Shown: piece by piece, positions 1-5,539 of the stretch
Layout of the letters: every line of letters starts with the position of its first letter
How positions within the stretch are numbered: position 1 is the first letter of the stretch
Assembly: GCA_022013205.1 (NCBI GenBank)
Contig: JAKLQT010000050.1
Coordinates: forward strand, 1-6,096
Length of the DNA stretch: 6,096 nucleotides
Direction: 5' to 3'
DNA from: Candidatus Omnitrophota bacterium
Lineage (GTDB): Bacteria > Omnitrophota > Gorgyraeia > B26-G9
Notes under the pieces: generated by a model
What the model saw: the letters and a program-made list of their open reading frames with translations, nothing else
The model's database searches: none
What the model was told of the DNA's origin: nothing
Position numbers and translations under genes: made by a program

Positions 1-44
1 AAAATTCATTTTTCTTATTAGCCTGTGACTTGAATAAAAACTTA

Positions 45-57
45 GCCGCAGAGCGGC
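45..57. repeat. Small GC hairpin GCCGC-AGA-GCGGC
   Basis: This is a perfect 5-bp stem with a 3-nt loop in otherwise AT-rich DNA, followed on the plus strand by CTGAGCAT. The hairpin at the right end of the window is likewise followed, on the minus strand, by CTGAGCAT. It lies beyond the 3' end of the minus-strand ATPase gene but has no T-run, so I do not call it a terminator. I see no gene in 1-262. Confidence 0.4.
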
Positions 58-149
58 CTGAGCATACACTATCTACTTGCAATTATATAATGAGTCTCCC
101 CTTTAAATCCTGTAAATCTGCGTCATCCGCGTCCCATTTACTCCTTCTC

Positions 150-184
150 CGTCTATCGTTTTTCGTCCTTCGTCCCTCGCGTCC
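150..184. repeat. Heptamer tract with CG every 7 nt
   Basis: On the plus strand CGT occurs at 150, 157, 164 and 171, with CG again at 178. On the minus strand this reads as degenerate RGACGAA-like units. The unit differs from the neighbouring tracts but the 7-nt period is the same. Confidence 0.6.
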
Positions 185-189
185 CTCGG

Positions 190-210
190 TAAGCTTGCAG
201 CTATGAGCTA
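190..210. repeat. Heptamer tract with AGCT every 7 nt
   Basis: Three adjacent heptamers on the plus strand (TAAGCTT, GCAGCTA, TGAGCTA) hold AGCT at 192, 199 and 206. It is short and degenerate, but it lies between two other tracts of the same period. Confidence 0.5.
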
Positions 211-233
211 ATCCGCGTCCCATTTACTCCTTG

Positions 234-275
234 CTTCAAACTAAAAACTCCCAACTCCAAGCTCAAAACTCCAAA
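234..275 (-). repeat. Heptamer tract, six degenerate TTTGGAG units
   Basis: On the minus strand the units are TTTGGAG, TTTTGAG, CTTGGAG, TTGGGAG, TTTTTAG and TTTGAAG. They sit in exact 7-nt register with AG fixed at the end of each unit. The last codons of the ATPase and its TGA (263-265) lie inside the tract, so the repeat has supplied the end of the protein. Confidence 0.8.
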
Positions 276-1588
276 CCCCCGCCTCCCAACAGCCACTTAT
301 AAATAGGCTTAACCGTTACAACCTTTCCTTCCAACGCAATCTCTTCCTCGGTATCCTCAGTTAAAATAAGCGCGGTTTTTAATTTAAGTTCATCCATAGC
401 TTTTATCAGCGCGTTGAGCTCTCTCTGTCTTATTTTTTCGTTATCCAAGTTATCCGCGACCTGAATAAGCTTCAGGTCATTTTTGCCGGACTTAATCAGG
501 AAATCAACTTCCAAATTATTTGTAGTCTTATAATAATAAATCTCCGGAAACTTGCGCCGGAGCTCAAGGAATACCAGATTTTCTAAAAACTTTCCCTTAT
601 TTTTGGAAAATTGGAACGCGACCGCTTCCGCCAAACCATTGTCAATACAATATATCTTCTTAACAGACACAAACTGCTGTTTGAGAGAATAAGAAAACCT
701 GCTGATGAGGAATATCAAGTAGCTGTTTTCCATGAAATCCGCGTAGCTCTTGATGGTATTCATACTGCCTAAACCAAGAATTTTTTTGAGATTATTATAA
801 GAGAATGTTCCGCCGATATTACTCAAAAGATACAGCCCAAGCTCCCGCAATGGCTTAACCTGCTTGATACCGTGTCTTGCCACGATGTCCCGGTAGAGAA
901 TGTCCTCATATACCCGCTTCAAAATGGTTGCATCTTGATACTTTAAATATTCGGGCATCCCTCCATGGTTGAGATATTCAGCGAAATGCTTCTTGATCGC
1001 GGCTCTTTCCGCGGTTAACGACAAGCTATTCTCAGATAAGTGGAACCCCTTGAAAAAGAGAAATTCCATAAAAGAGAACGGGAATAATTCAACGGTGACG
1101 TTTCTGCCGGTCAGTTTTGTGCCAAGCTCCCTGCTAAGCAATGAGGCATTTGAGCCGGTGATAAAAAATTTGCATCCCTTCCCTTGCATCCGGCGCACAA
1201 ATACTTCCCATTTGGGGACGTTCTGAACCTCATCGAAAAAGAAAACCTTTTTATCCCCATATAACTCCAGAAACACTTCATAAAGATGATTAAAATCCTC
1301 AACATTGAAATCCACAAGGCGCTCATCTTCAAAATTGAGGTAATAAACTCCGTTAGAAGAAGCCTTCGGCTTAGCCGCTGGTTCTCTAACGGGGTTATAA
1401 AGACCGCTGATAACCTGATTAAGCAGCGTCGATTTACCGCAGCGGCGCACCCCGGAGACAACTACCGCATGGGGTAAAGAAGCGTGCCGAGAGACAACGC
1501 TCAACGCGTCCCTGGGGATACCGGTATCGATATCCAGACGGTCTTTCTCCTGCTCAAGAACGATTTCTTTTAATAATGACTTATGCAC
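263..1588 (-). CDS. AAA-family ATPase, AAA_14/DUF4143 type
   Basis: This is an ATPase of the AAA_14 plus DUF4143 architecture, a family common in bacteria and archaea whose substrate is generally unknown. Walker A is GVRRCGKST (residues 46-54), Walker B is VFFFDEVQN (115-123, D119/E120), and the sensor-1-like strand is FFITGSNA (141-148). GGMPEYL (209-215) and a winged-helix-like segment (about 264-296) follow. The C-terminal nuclease-like part has KFLENLVFLELRR (333-345), EVDFLI (360-365) and LIQVA (374-378). The start is GTG, with AAGGAGG 4 nt upstream and a good promoter behind it. Two oddities are visible. Residues 65-79 (containing REPAAKPKAS) are extra in the loop after the P-loop helix and coincide with a 45-bp palindromic insertion. 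Residues 435-441 (GGGGLEF) lie beyond the usual end near WLL and run into a heptamer tract. No signal peptide or membrane segment is visible. The family call is firm; the cellular role is unknown. Confidence 0.93.
   Translation of the reverse strand: MHKSLLKEIVLEQEKDRLDIDTGIPRDALSVVSRHASLPHAVVVSGVRRCGKSTLLNQVISGLYNPVREPAAKPKASSNGVYYLNFEDERLVDFNVEDFNHLYEVFLELYGDKKVFFFDEVQNVPKWEVFVRRMQGKGCKFFITGSNASLLSRELGTKLTGRNVTVELFPFSFMEFLFFKGFHLSENSLSLTAERAAIKKHFAEYLNHGGMPEYLKYQDATILKRVYEDILYRDIVARHGIKQVKPLRELGLYLLSNIGGTFSYNNLKKILGLGSMNTIKSYADFMENSYLIFLISRFSYSLKQQFVSVKKIYCIDNGLAEAVAFQFSKNKGKFLENLVFLELRRKFPEIYYYKTTNNLEVDFLIKSGKNDLKLIQVADNLDNEKIRQRELNALIKAMDELKLKTALILTEDTEEEIALEGKVVTVKPIYKWLLGGGGLEF
1348..1396 (-). 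repeat. Palindromic element inserted in frame in the ATPase gene
   Basis: The ends are inverted repeats on the plus strand: CTCCGTTAGA (1348-1357) and TCTAACGGGG (1385-1394). They pair over 10 positions with one G-T wobble, including 8 perfect pairs. An inner hairpin AAGCC-TTC-GGCTT lies at 1360-1372. The same ends occur in the intergenic palindromes at 1896-1931 and 5862-5897. Read on the minus strand, the insertion adds 15 codons (ATPase residues 65-79) flanked by AAC on both sides. Removing 45 bp would leave GLY-N-GVYYLNFEDE, which looks like the normal family sequence. Confidence 0.7.
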
Positions 1589-1601
1589 CCAGCCTCCTTA
1601 T

Positions 1602-1644
1602 GCTCTCACTGCTAATGAAATAATAGCACATATAGCTCTCATTG
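1602..1644 (-). promoter_or_regulatory. Possible operator motifs around the ATPase promoter
   Basis: The direct repeat GCTCTCAYTG occurs at 1602-1611 and 1635-1644, 33 bp apart or about three helical turns. One copy touches the -35 box and the other lies in the leader. An inverted repeat TGCTA-9-TAGCA (1610-1628) covers the -10 box. The placement suits a repressor, but none is identified. Confidence 0.3.
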
Positions 1645-1648
1645 TCAA
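1620..1648 (-). promoter_or_regulatory. Sigma-70-type promoter of the first ATPase gene
   Basis: On the minus strand there is a -35 box TTGACA (1643-1648), a 17-bp spacer and a -10 box TATTAT (1620-1625). Transcription should start near 1612-1614, giving a leader of about 25 nt that carries AAGGAGG before the GTG start. Confidence 0.75.
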
Positions 1649-1709
1649 TAGGAACTATAGGGGGTCATAAAAGTATAAAAGTTTACTATGCCTATCCTAT
1701 TCTTTTTGA

Positions 1710-1799
1710 CTATTTCCCTTCCCTTTTCCTTGCAAATTTAATCGCTCTCCCAATTATTCCCAAATTCCTTATTACCGCTTCCCGATAATCTCTACCCCA
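1710..1799 (-). pseudogene. Probable remnant of a HEPN (DUF86/HepT-like) gene
   Basis: A 29-codon open stretch on the minus strand includes DYREAVIRNLGIIGRAIK and ends at TAG (1710-1712). The block AVIRNLxIIGxA is, as I know the family, the typical conserved helix of DUF86 HEPN proteins (the HepT toxins of MNT-HEPN pairs), which usually read AVIRNLEIIGEA. An in-frame TGA lies directly upstream, no start codon is present, and the later RxxxxxH catalytic region is absent. A fragment is therefore all that remains. It sits just upstream of the first ATPase promoter and downstream of an MNT operon. A chance match in purine-rich repeat DNA cannot be excluded. Confidence 0.38.
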
Positions 1800-1829
1800 T
1801 CAAATAATTACAAAAAATATTAGAACACA

Positions 1830-1960
1830 TTTTGGACGCAGATTTTCGCTGATGCCCGCAGATAAGAAAACTTTTCCTATTTAACCACAGATTCACCCCG
1901 TTAGATAGAACAAAATTATTATCTAACGGGGTTAACACCGGCGCTTGGATAAGCGCGCAC
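1830..1960. repeat. Composite repeat copy 1 (decamers, palindrome, hairpin)
   Basis: These 131 bp match 5797-5927 without gaps, with about 7 mismatches by eye. The order on the plus strand is: a decamer-periodic core starting GGACGCAGAT (1834-1864); AAGAAAACTTTTCCTAT; a palindrome with 12-bp arms at 1896-1907 and 1920-1931 and a 12-nt loop; and a small hairpin GCGCTT-GGAT-AAGCGC (1941-1956). It fills the gap between the MNT/HEPN-like operon and the ATPase promoter region. The hairpins may bound transcripts but lack T-tracts. Confidence 0.85.
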
Positions 1961-2001
1961 TGTTCTTAAATCTCAGCCGACAGGCCTCACCATTTGGGGA
2001 A

Positions 2002-2184
2002 TTACGTCCCTTCTTCTTTCGGAAGTATCTCTTTTGTGGCTTTGAGAAATCTCTTTGCGCTTTCGATAACCGCTTGAGATACTTCCTGAGAAAACTTTCG
2101 CCGGTAATCAGCGTCTTCTCGAAGAATCATAGAATTACGGAATATCCTCTTTTTCTCCAGACAATCTTCAAGGGATATCATCAT
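2002..2184 (-). CDS. Short HEPN-like protein, probably truncated MNT partner
   Basis: This 60-residue helical, charged protein overlaps the end of the MNT gene by 17 bp, so the two are co-transcribed and probably translationally coupled. It has a GAGAG site about 5 nt before ATG; a second ATG follows at once, so M2 could also be the start. The opening SLEDCLEKKRI resembles the N-terminus of HEPN proteins paired with MNT nucleotidyltransferases. Residues 41-53 look like the first helix of that fold. Full HEPN partners are usually about twice this length and carry an RxxxxxH motif, which is missing here. Within 42 bp of the stop the composite repeat begins, which suggests the 3' half was lost when the repeat arrived or the region rearranged. 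It could instead be a small protein of its own. The family assignment is inference from N-terminal likeness and position. Confidence 0.6.
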   Translation of the reverse strand: MMISLEDCLEKKRIFRNSMILREDADYRRKFSQEVSQAVIESAKRFLKATKEILPKEEGT

Positions 2185-2734
2185 TAATCTCTCTTTCCCA
2201 AAGGACTTTCCCTTTTTCTACTTGCTCAAGGAATACCCTTTCTTCCGTACCTTTTTTTAAAAGCTCTTCCGGCGCGTTAATAATCGGCTGTACCTTGCGA
2301 TTATAGAGCCTGGCAGAGTAAGAAATTTTATTGACCACAGATAGTACCTTTTCTTTTTCAGAACTAACAATAAATAGATCAATATCGCTATCCTTATTAT
2401 CGCTTCCCTCCGCCCAACTGCCAAAGAGGACTATTTTATGGCTTAACCCTTTTAACTTTTCTACCAGAGGCTCAATTAAAAGCAGATTAGCAAGAACCTT
2501 AAACTCTTTAAGATAAGGATTCGTCTTATCAACAGAATAGAAATACATCCGGCCATTTTGCTTTCGGTTAATCACACCAGCCCGATACAGACGCACTAAG
2601 GCGTGGTGCGTTGAACTCGGGCTTAAGCTTGCCTTTCGAGCAATCTCTCTCTCATAAAAAGACGCCCCCGGATGGAGAACGAAGAAGCTTAAAATTTTCT
2701 GATGATTAGTAGAAATAAGACATGGATTTATCAT
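2168..2734 (-). CDS. Winged-helix and MNT nucleotidyltransferase fusion protein
   Basis: Residues about 10-70 form a winged-helix DNA-binding domain: SFYEREIARKASLSPSSTHH is followed by the wing GVINRKQNGRMYFYSV. Residues about 98-160 are a minimal nucleotidyltransferase with the signature GSWAEGSDNKDSDID (105-119, GS-x10-DxD), which binds metal and NTP. The usual third acidic residue is not obvious; the strand reads KVQPII (148-152). MNT proteins commonly act as antitoxins to HEPN toxins, in known cases by adding nucleotides to the toxin. The winged helix suggests it also regulates transcription, probably its own. The short HEPN-like gene follows and overlaps it. The ATG start lies behind a weak Shine-Dalgarno site (TGAG). 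A 5-codon ORF (ATG at 2753-2755, TGA at 2738-2740) precedes it in the same frame. The family call is firm; target and autoregulation are inferred. Confidence 0.88.
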   Translation of the reverse strand: MINPCLISTNHQKILSFFVLHPGASFYEREIARKASLSPSSTHHALVRLYRAGVINRKQNGRMYFYSVDKTNPYLKEFKVLANLLLIEPLVEKLKGLSHKIVLFGSWAEGSDNKDSDIDLFIVSSEKEKVLSVVNKISYSARLYNRKVQPIINAPEELLKKGTEERVFLEQVEKGKVLWEREINDDIP

Positions 2735-2754
2735 TGCTCAATAAATTAAACTCA

Positions 2755-2772
2755 TGCTCCTTTCATGGAGCA
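2755..2772 (-). promoter_or_regulatory. Inverted repeat, likely operator of the MNT operon
   Basis: TGCTCC-TTTCAT-GGAGCA has perfect 6-bp arms and a 6-nt spacer. It touches the downstream edge of the -10 box and covers the expected transcription start near 2765. This is a classic repressor position, and the first gene of the operon encodes a winged-helix domain. Control by its own product is inferred. Confidence 0.5.
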
Positions 2773-2800
2773 ATATAGCAAAATTAGAAGTGTCTGTCAA
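2772..2800 (-). promoter_or_regulatory. Sigma-70-type promoter of the MNT/HEPN-like operon
   Basis: On the minus strand there is a -35 box TTGACA (2795-2800), a 17-bp spacer and a -10 box TATATT (2772-2777). The start is expected near 2765, with a leader of about 30 nt. Confidence 0.75.
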
Positions 2801-2840
2801 TACAATTCCAGAAAGAGCTATTTCCGCTGTAAGCATTTTT

Positions 2841-2897
2841 CGCAGATTTTTGCTAAAAAACCATTTATTCCTCTCGCAAAGTTCACCAAGCACACAG
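2841..2897. repeat. Decayed core and heptamer repeat
   Basis: CGCAGATTTTTGCT (2841-2854) matches the start of the decamer core at 13 of 14 positions and then loses similarity. CAAAGTT, CACCAAG and CACACAG follow at 2877-2897, with CA every 7 nt. The space between the deaminase gene and the MNT promoter otherwise shows only AT-rich DNA. Confidence 0.45.
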
Positions 2898-3019
2898 AGA
2901 AATCAAATTTTTCCATTCATTCCTTGTAGGATTAGTTATAATGATGTGCTATTTAATTGGTCTTTAATTTTGGGAAGGAGAAAAAAGAAAATACCTATAA
3001 TTGAACTTTTGCAGAATAT

Positions 3020-3604
3020 TTAAGAAGGTTCCTGGGTTCCCATAACTGTGGTCTGTCCTTGAAATTGAGATATGTTGGCACTTTCTGGTTTACTAGATAA
3101 TTGCTCAAAGATCAATTGACAAATTTTATCTTTTTGTGGATATAACTTAATTTTAGCAAAACCATGATTTATAATTTCTAAGGTAATTGTTCCCATGAAA
3201 CCTGCATGTATAGTTGGAGCAGAAAGGTGTACCACAAGACCTAACCGCGCCACTGAACTTCGCCCTTCTACTCTCGCAGCAATCTTAGATTCTAGAGGAA
3301 GGGTTATTTTTTCATAAGTTTTTGCGAGCATAAAGACTCCGGGTTTAATTATAATAGCACCATCACGTTCTTGAGGAACATCTACCAAGTACGCTTGAGC
3401 AAATTCTTTAAAATCATAATCGGAATAAACCACCTCTATATTAATGCCTTTCTGTTTTACCAACTTTGGGTTATACTCTTTAAATTCATTACCTAATCTC
3501 AAATCAAGAGCTGATGAATAAATTTGACCTTCAACTGGCGCAGGTTCAACAATAATTTCTTTGTTTTGTAACGCTTTTTTAATATCAACGTTACTTAAAA
3601 TCAT
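3020..3604 (-). CDS. dcd: dCTP deaminase-family protein (Dcd/dUTPase fold)
   Basis: Dcd converts dCTP to dUTP, feeding dTTP synthesis; some relatives also hydrolyse dUTP to dUMP. At 194 residues it has normal Dcd length. Visible motifs are SSALDLRLG (30-38), GRSSVAR (114-120; R115, S116, S117 and R120 match nucleotide-binding residues of E. coli Dcd), and TITLE with E143 aligned to the catalytic Glu138 of E. coli. YPQKDKICQLIF (155-166) and a C-terminal QFQGQ (180-184) resemble Dcd/Dut tails. One departure: TIHAG (131-135) has His133 where E. coli Dcd and many bifunctional enzymes have Asp. The corresponding Asp activates water in dUTPases, so I favour deaminase over dUTPase activity, tentatively. 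The ATG overlaps the preceding gene's TGA (ATGA), with GAGAGG 8 nt upstream. Trimer formation is expected from the family. Housekeeping nucleotide supply and phage defence by dCTP depletion are both possible. Confidence 0.88.
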   Translation of the reverse strand: MILSNVDIKKALQNKEIIVEPAPVEGQIYSSALDLRLGNEFKEYNPKLVKQKGINIEVVYSDYDFKEFAQAYLVDVPQERDGAIIIKPGVFMLAKTYEKITLPLESKIAARVEGRSSVARLGLVVHLSAPTIHAGFMGTITLEIINHGFAKIKLYPQKDKICQLIFEQLSSKPESANISQFQGQTTVMGTQEPS

Positions 3605-3906
3605 GCGGGAACCCTCTCTCTTCGTACAATACCCAAAGAAACAATAATCTTTCTACCCACTGTTGACTCTTCTATAGGAAGTTCGATAGTCGCAGTCCCA
3701 GATTCTTTATCAAAAGAAATCAAATAGGCGCATATTCTTCCCTTCACATAAAATTCTTTGGTAGGCTCTTTTTCTAATTCAAACACCATTTCTCTATCAA
3801 CAGCTCCAGTCCATAATTTATCATCAAACATTTTGATTTTAACAAAATATTCAGACATAAAAGTCCCCACTGAAACTTCACAAGCAACGGAAATCCCTGT
3901 TTCCAT
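3601..3906 (-). CDS. Uncharacterised 101-aa protein coupled to dCTP deaminase
   Basis: I do not recognise this family. It is a soluble, mixed-charge protein rich in predicted strands (EYFVKIKMF, REMVFELE, EFYVKGRICAYLISF, TATIELPI, RKIIVSLGIVRR). That pattern suggests a small beta barrel or sandwich. No signal peptide, membrane segment or metal-binding cluster is visible. The first ATG has an excellent Shine-Dalgarno site (AAAGGAGG, 4 nt spacing), so I prefer it to Met17, although MSEYF at residue 17 looks like a natural N-terminus. The stop overlaps the deaminase start by 4 bp, so the two proteins are made together. A role tied to the deaminase, such as subunit, regulator or inhibitor, is inferred from position only. 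Confidence 0.75.
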   Translation of the reverse strand: METGISVACEVSVGTFMSEYFVKIKMFDDKLWTGAVDREMVFELEKEPTKEFYVKGRICAYLISFDKESGTATIELPIEESTVGRKIIVSLGIVRRERVPA

Positions 3907-3973
3907 ATCTCCTCCTTTTGATATTAATTAAAACTAACTTTAGGAACCTCACATCTTAATTTTAGATGATGTT

Positions 3974-4002
3974 ATCTTCACATACACACACAAAAATGTC
4001 AA
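3974..4002 (-). promoter_or_regulatory. Possible promoter of the 101-aa/dcd operon
   Basis: A perfect -35 box TTGACA (3997-4002) is followed after 17 bp by GAAGAT (3974-3979), a weak -10 helped by an extended TG. GATAAC (3971-3976) is a better -10 hexamer but needs a 20-bp spacer. The expected leader is about 60 nt. Confidence 0.45.
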
Positions 4003-4041
4003 TAAAAAATCTTCCAACAATAAAAGTTAAGAGGAGTGAGG

Positions 4042-4285
4042 GACGTTGTTTAAAGTATTAAAATTACCCCTTATTTTACTTATTCTCTCATCGACGAATG
4101 CAGCGGTTATTTTTAACCTTAATTTGACTAACCCGGAAACACCCGTAATACCACACTCATGCCGCCAGACTTCTTGCCTAACTCCCAGAAGTAATTTAGG
4201 ACGCAGATTTTCGCTGATGTACGCAGATACGAAGAAATTTCCTATATTTAAATCCTGTAACCCCCGTTAGGAATAGGAATTAACG
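4042..4285. repeat. Composite repeat copy A, degenerate
   Basis: The modules appear in the same order and orientation as in copy B (5698-5927). First is ACGTTGTTTAAAGT with the following 70 or so bases (4042-4125). Then comes the decamer core GGACGCAGAT (4199-4229), a TTTCCTAT stretch, and a shrunken palindrome CCCCGTTAG ... TAACG (4262-4285). About 70 bases unlike copy B separate the first two modules. The rest of 3907-4309 holds only the dcd-operon promoter. Confidence 0.65.
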
Positions 4286-4309
4286 TTGTTTAATTCATTG
4301 ATATTCATA

Positions 4310-5539
4310 TCAATACAGAAACCCAAATAAATACAAGGGAATGATTCTCTTGGATGATACTAAAATATCATCCTTTACAAGAAATGAGTTCTCAATATCA
4401 TTAATTATCTGCTCTTTATTCTTTCCTTTTCCCCCTATCTCAAAATTAATTTTATTACAGGCAAAATCCCCTATTTCTTTACTATAAAACACATTCTCCC
4501 CACAATTAATAATTGAATTTACAAAAAATAATTCCCTTAATGTTCCGACATTAGCCTCATGCCCGATGCCATAGCTTATCGCGAAGTAAAGTGAAGTATT
4601 TTCAATGAATATCTTTTCAGGCTTTCTTATCAATGATGAACCCTTTTTATCCGCGAAAATCAGAGAAACAAGGCCTGTTTCCTTTAAAATCTTTATATAA
4701 TGCGACATCGTTTTATCATCAATCGCTAAATTCTTCGCAAGACTGTGAATGTTCACTTTACCGGGAGGAATTGTCGCAAGAAAATATAATATCTTTTTGA
4801 AATAAATTAAATTTTCTGTTTTTAAATTATAAAAATTTGAAATATCCTCAAAAATAGTTTTATTGATAATGTTCATCAATTTCTGAAAATAAAACTCTTT
4901 GCCTTCAAAGATAAAGGGATAATACCCATATTTTAAATAATTTTTGAACAATCCTTTTATTTTATCAACTTGCGACAGTTCAAATGAAATCTCTACGTGG
5001 TTTCTAATTAATTCTTTGAAGGTATATGCTGGAAAATTTTTACCTGTCTGAAAATTCAAATACTCTCTGAACGACAACCCTTTTAAATTATGCACTATCC
5101 CCCGTCTGGATAAATCATACGTCCCTTTCAATAAATCTATACTGGAACTTCCTGAGAAAATAATCTTAATATCCGGGAATGAATCATAAATATTCTTTAA
5201 TTCCTGACCCCAATTTTTATATTTATGTACTTCGTCCAGAAAAAATATTTTTATCCCTTCGGTTTGATATATTTCCTGAACAAATTCAAATAGGGTTATT
5301 TCAGAGAAATATATATGATCCATAGATACATAAAAAGCATCATTAATATTCTTAACCTTATTTTTTATGTACTGGAGCATTAAAGTAGTTTTACCCGTAC
5401 CGCGAGGCCCAACAATCCCAATTAATCTGTTAGACAAATTGAATATGCTATATAGATAGCGGTACGTATCAATATTTAATTGCTTAATTAATCTAAAATA
5501 TGTCAATTTTAAAGCTTCAATCACACTATGACTCCCCAC
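4310..5539 (-). CDS. AAA-family ATPase, DUF4143 type, second copy
   Basis: This 409-residue ATPase has the same overall architecture as the one at the left end but is only distantly similar. Walker A is GPRGTGKTT (44-52), Walker B is IFFLDEVHK (98-106, D102/E103), and the sensor strand is IIFSGSSS (126-133). A winged-helix segment includes KTMSHYIKILKETGL (276-290). The C-terminal part has GTLRELFFVNSI (332-343), GDF (357-359) and FEIGGKGKNKEQI (366-378), the family's nuclease-like core with Glu367 and Lys371. The start is GTG with AGGAGG 12 nt upstream. A second GTG (Val6, 5522-5524) has GGGGAG 7 nt upstream and may be the true start. The gene is clearly more AT-rich than the first ATPase (some 60-nt stretches have under 15 G+C), suggesting separate acquisition. 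It is bracketed by same-orientation composite repeats and preceded by a 20-codon leader ORF. Family firm, role unknown. Confidence 0.92.
   Translation of the reverse strand: MGSHSVIEALKLTYFRLIKQLNIDTYRYLYSIFNLSNRLIGIVGPRGTGKTTLMLQYIKNKVKNINDAFYVSMDHIYFSEITLFEFVQEIYQTEGIKIFFLDEVHKYKNWGQELKNIYDSFPDIKIIFSGSSSIDLLKGTYDLSRRGIVHNLKGLSFREYLNFQTGKNFPAYTFKELIRNHVEISFELSQVDKIKGLFKNYLKYGYYPFIFEGKEFYFQKLMNIINKTIFEDISNFYNLKTENLIYFKKILYFLATIPPGKVNIHSLAKNLAIDDKTMSHYIKILKETGLVSLIFADKKGSSLIRKPEKIFIENTSLYFAISYGIGHEANVGTLRELFFVNSIINCGENVFYSKEIGDFACNKINFEIGGKGKNKEQIINDIENSFLVKDDILVSSKRIIPLYLFGFLY

Larger units (their letters stand above)
125..232. repeat. 22-bp direct repeat pair, 125-146 and 211-232
   Basis: The 22 bases at 125-146 are repeated without change at 211-232. 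They begin ATCCGCGTCC and end ACTCCTT. On the minus strand they contain GGGACGCGGAT, related to the GGACGCAGAT core found elsewhere. At 114-134 the minus strand reads ACGCGGATG then ACGCAGATTT, close to two decamers of that core. The copies bracket the AGCT and CGT heptamer tracts. Confidence 0.8.

Noticed and set aside
969..1477. Plus-strand ORFs and an overlapping minus-strand ORF inside the first ATPase gene
   Set aside because: They lie wholly within a gene whose own frame has clear ATPase motifs and have no family features; they are shadow frames.
1896..1931. Integron attC-like site, because GTTAGAT and ATCTAAC occur
   Set aside because: The words match GTTRRRY and RYYYAAC, but their order is reversed (attC begins with RYYYAAC and ends with GTTRRRY). 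The L boxes are missing and no integrase is present.
1945..2516. Plus-strand ORFs opposite the MNT and HEPN-like genes
   Set aside because: They are antisense to the MNT gene with its intact GS-x10-DxD signature, and one starts in a repeat. No domain is visible.
2754..3023. Plus-strand 89-codon ORF between the MNT and dcd genes
   Set aside because: It runs antisense across the MNT promoter and decayed repeats, with no recognisable domain and no good ribosome site.
4046..4270. Plus-strand 74-codon ORF starting TTG with a hydrophobic, signal-like N-terminus
   Set aside because: It lies wholly in composite repeat copy A. The equivalent frame in copy B is stopped after about 15 codons, and its second half is the decamer core.
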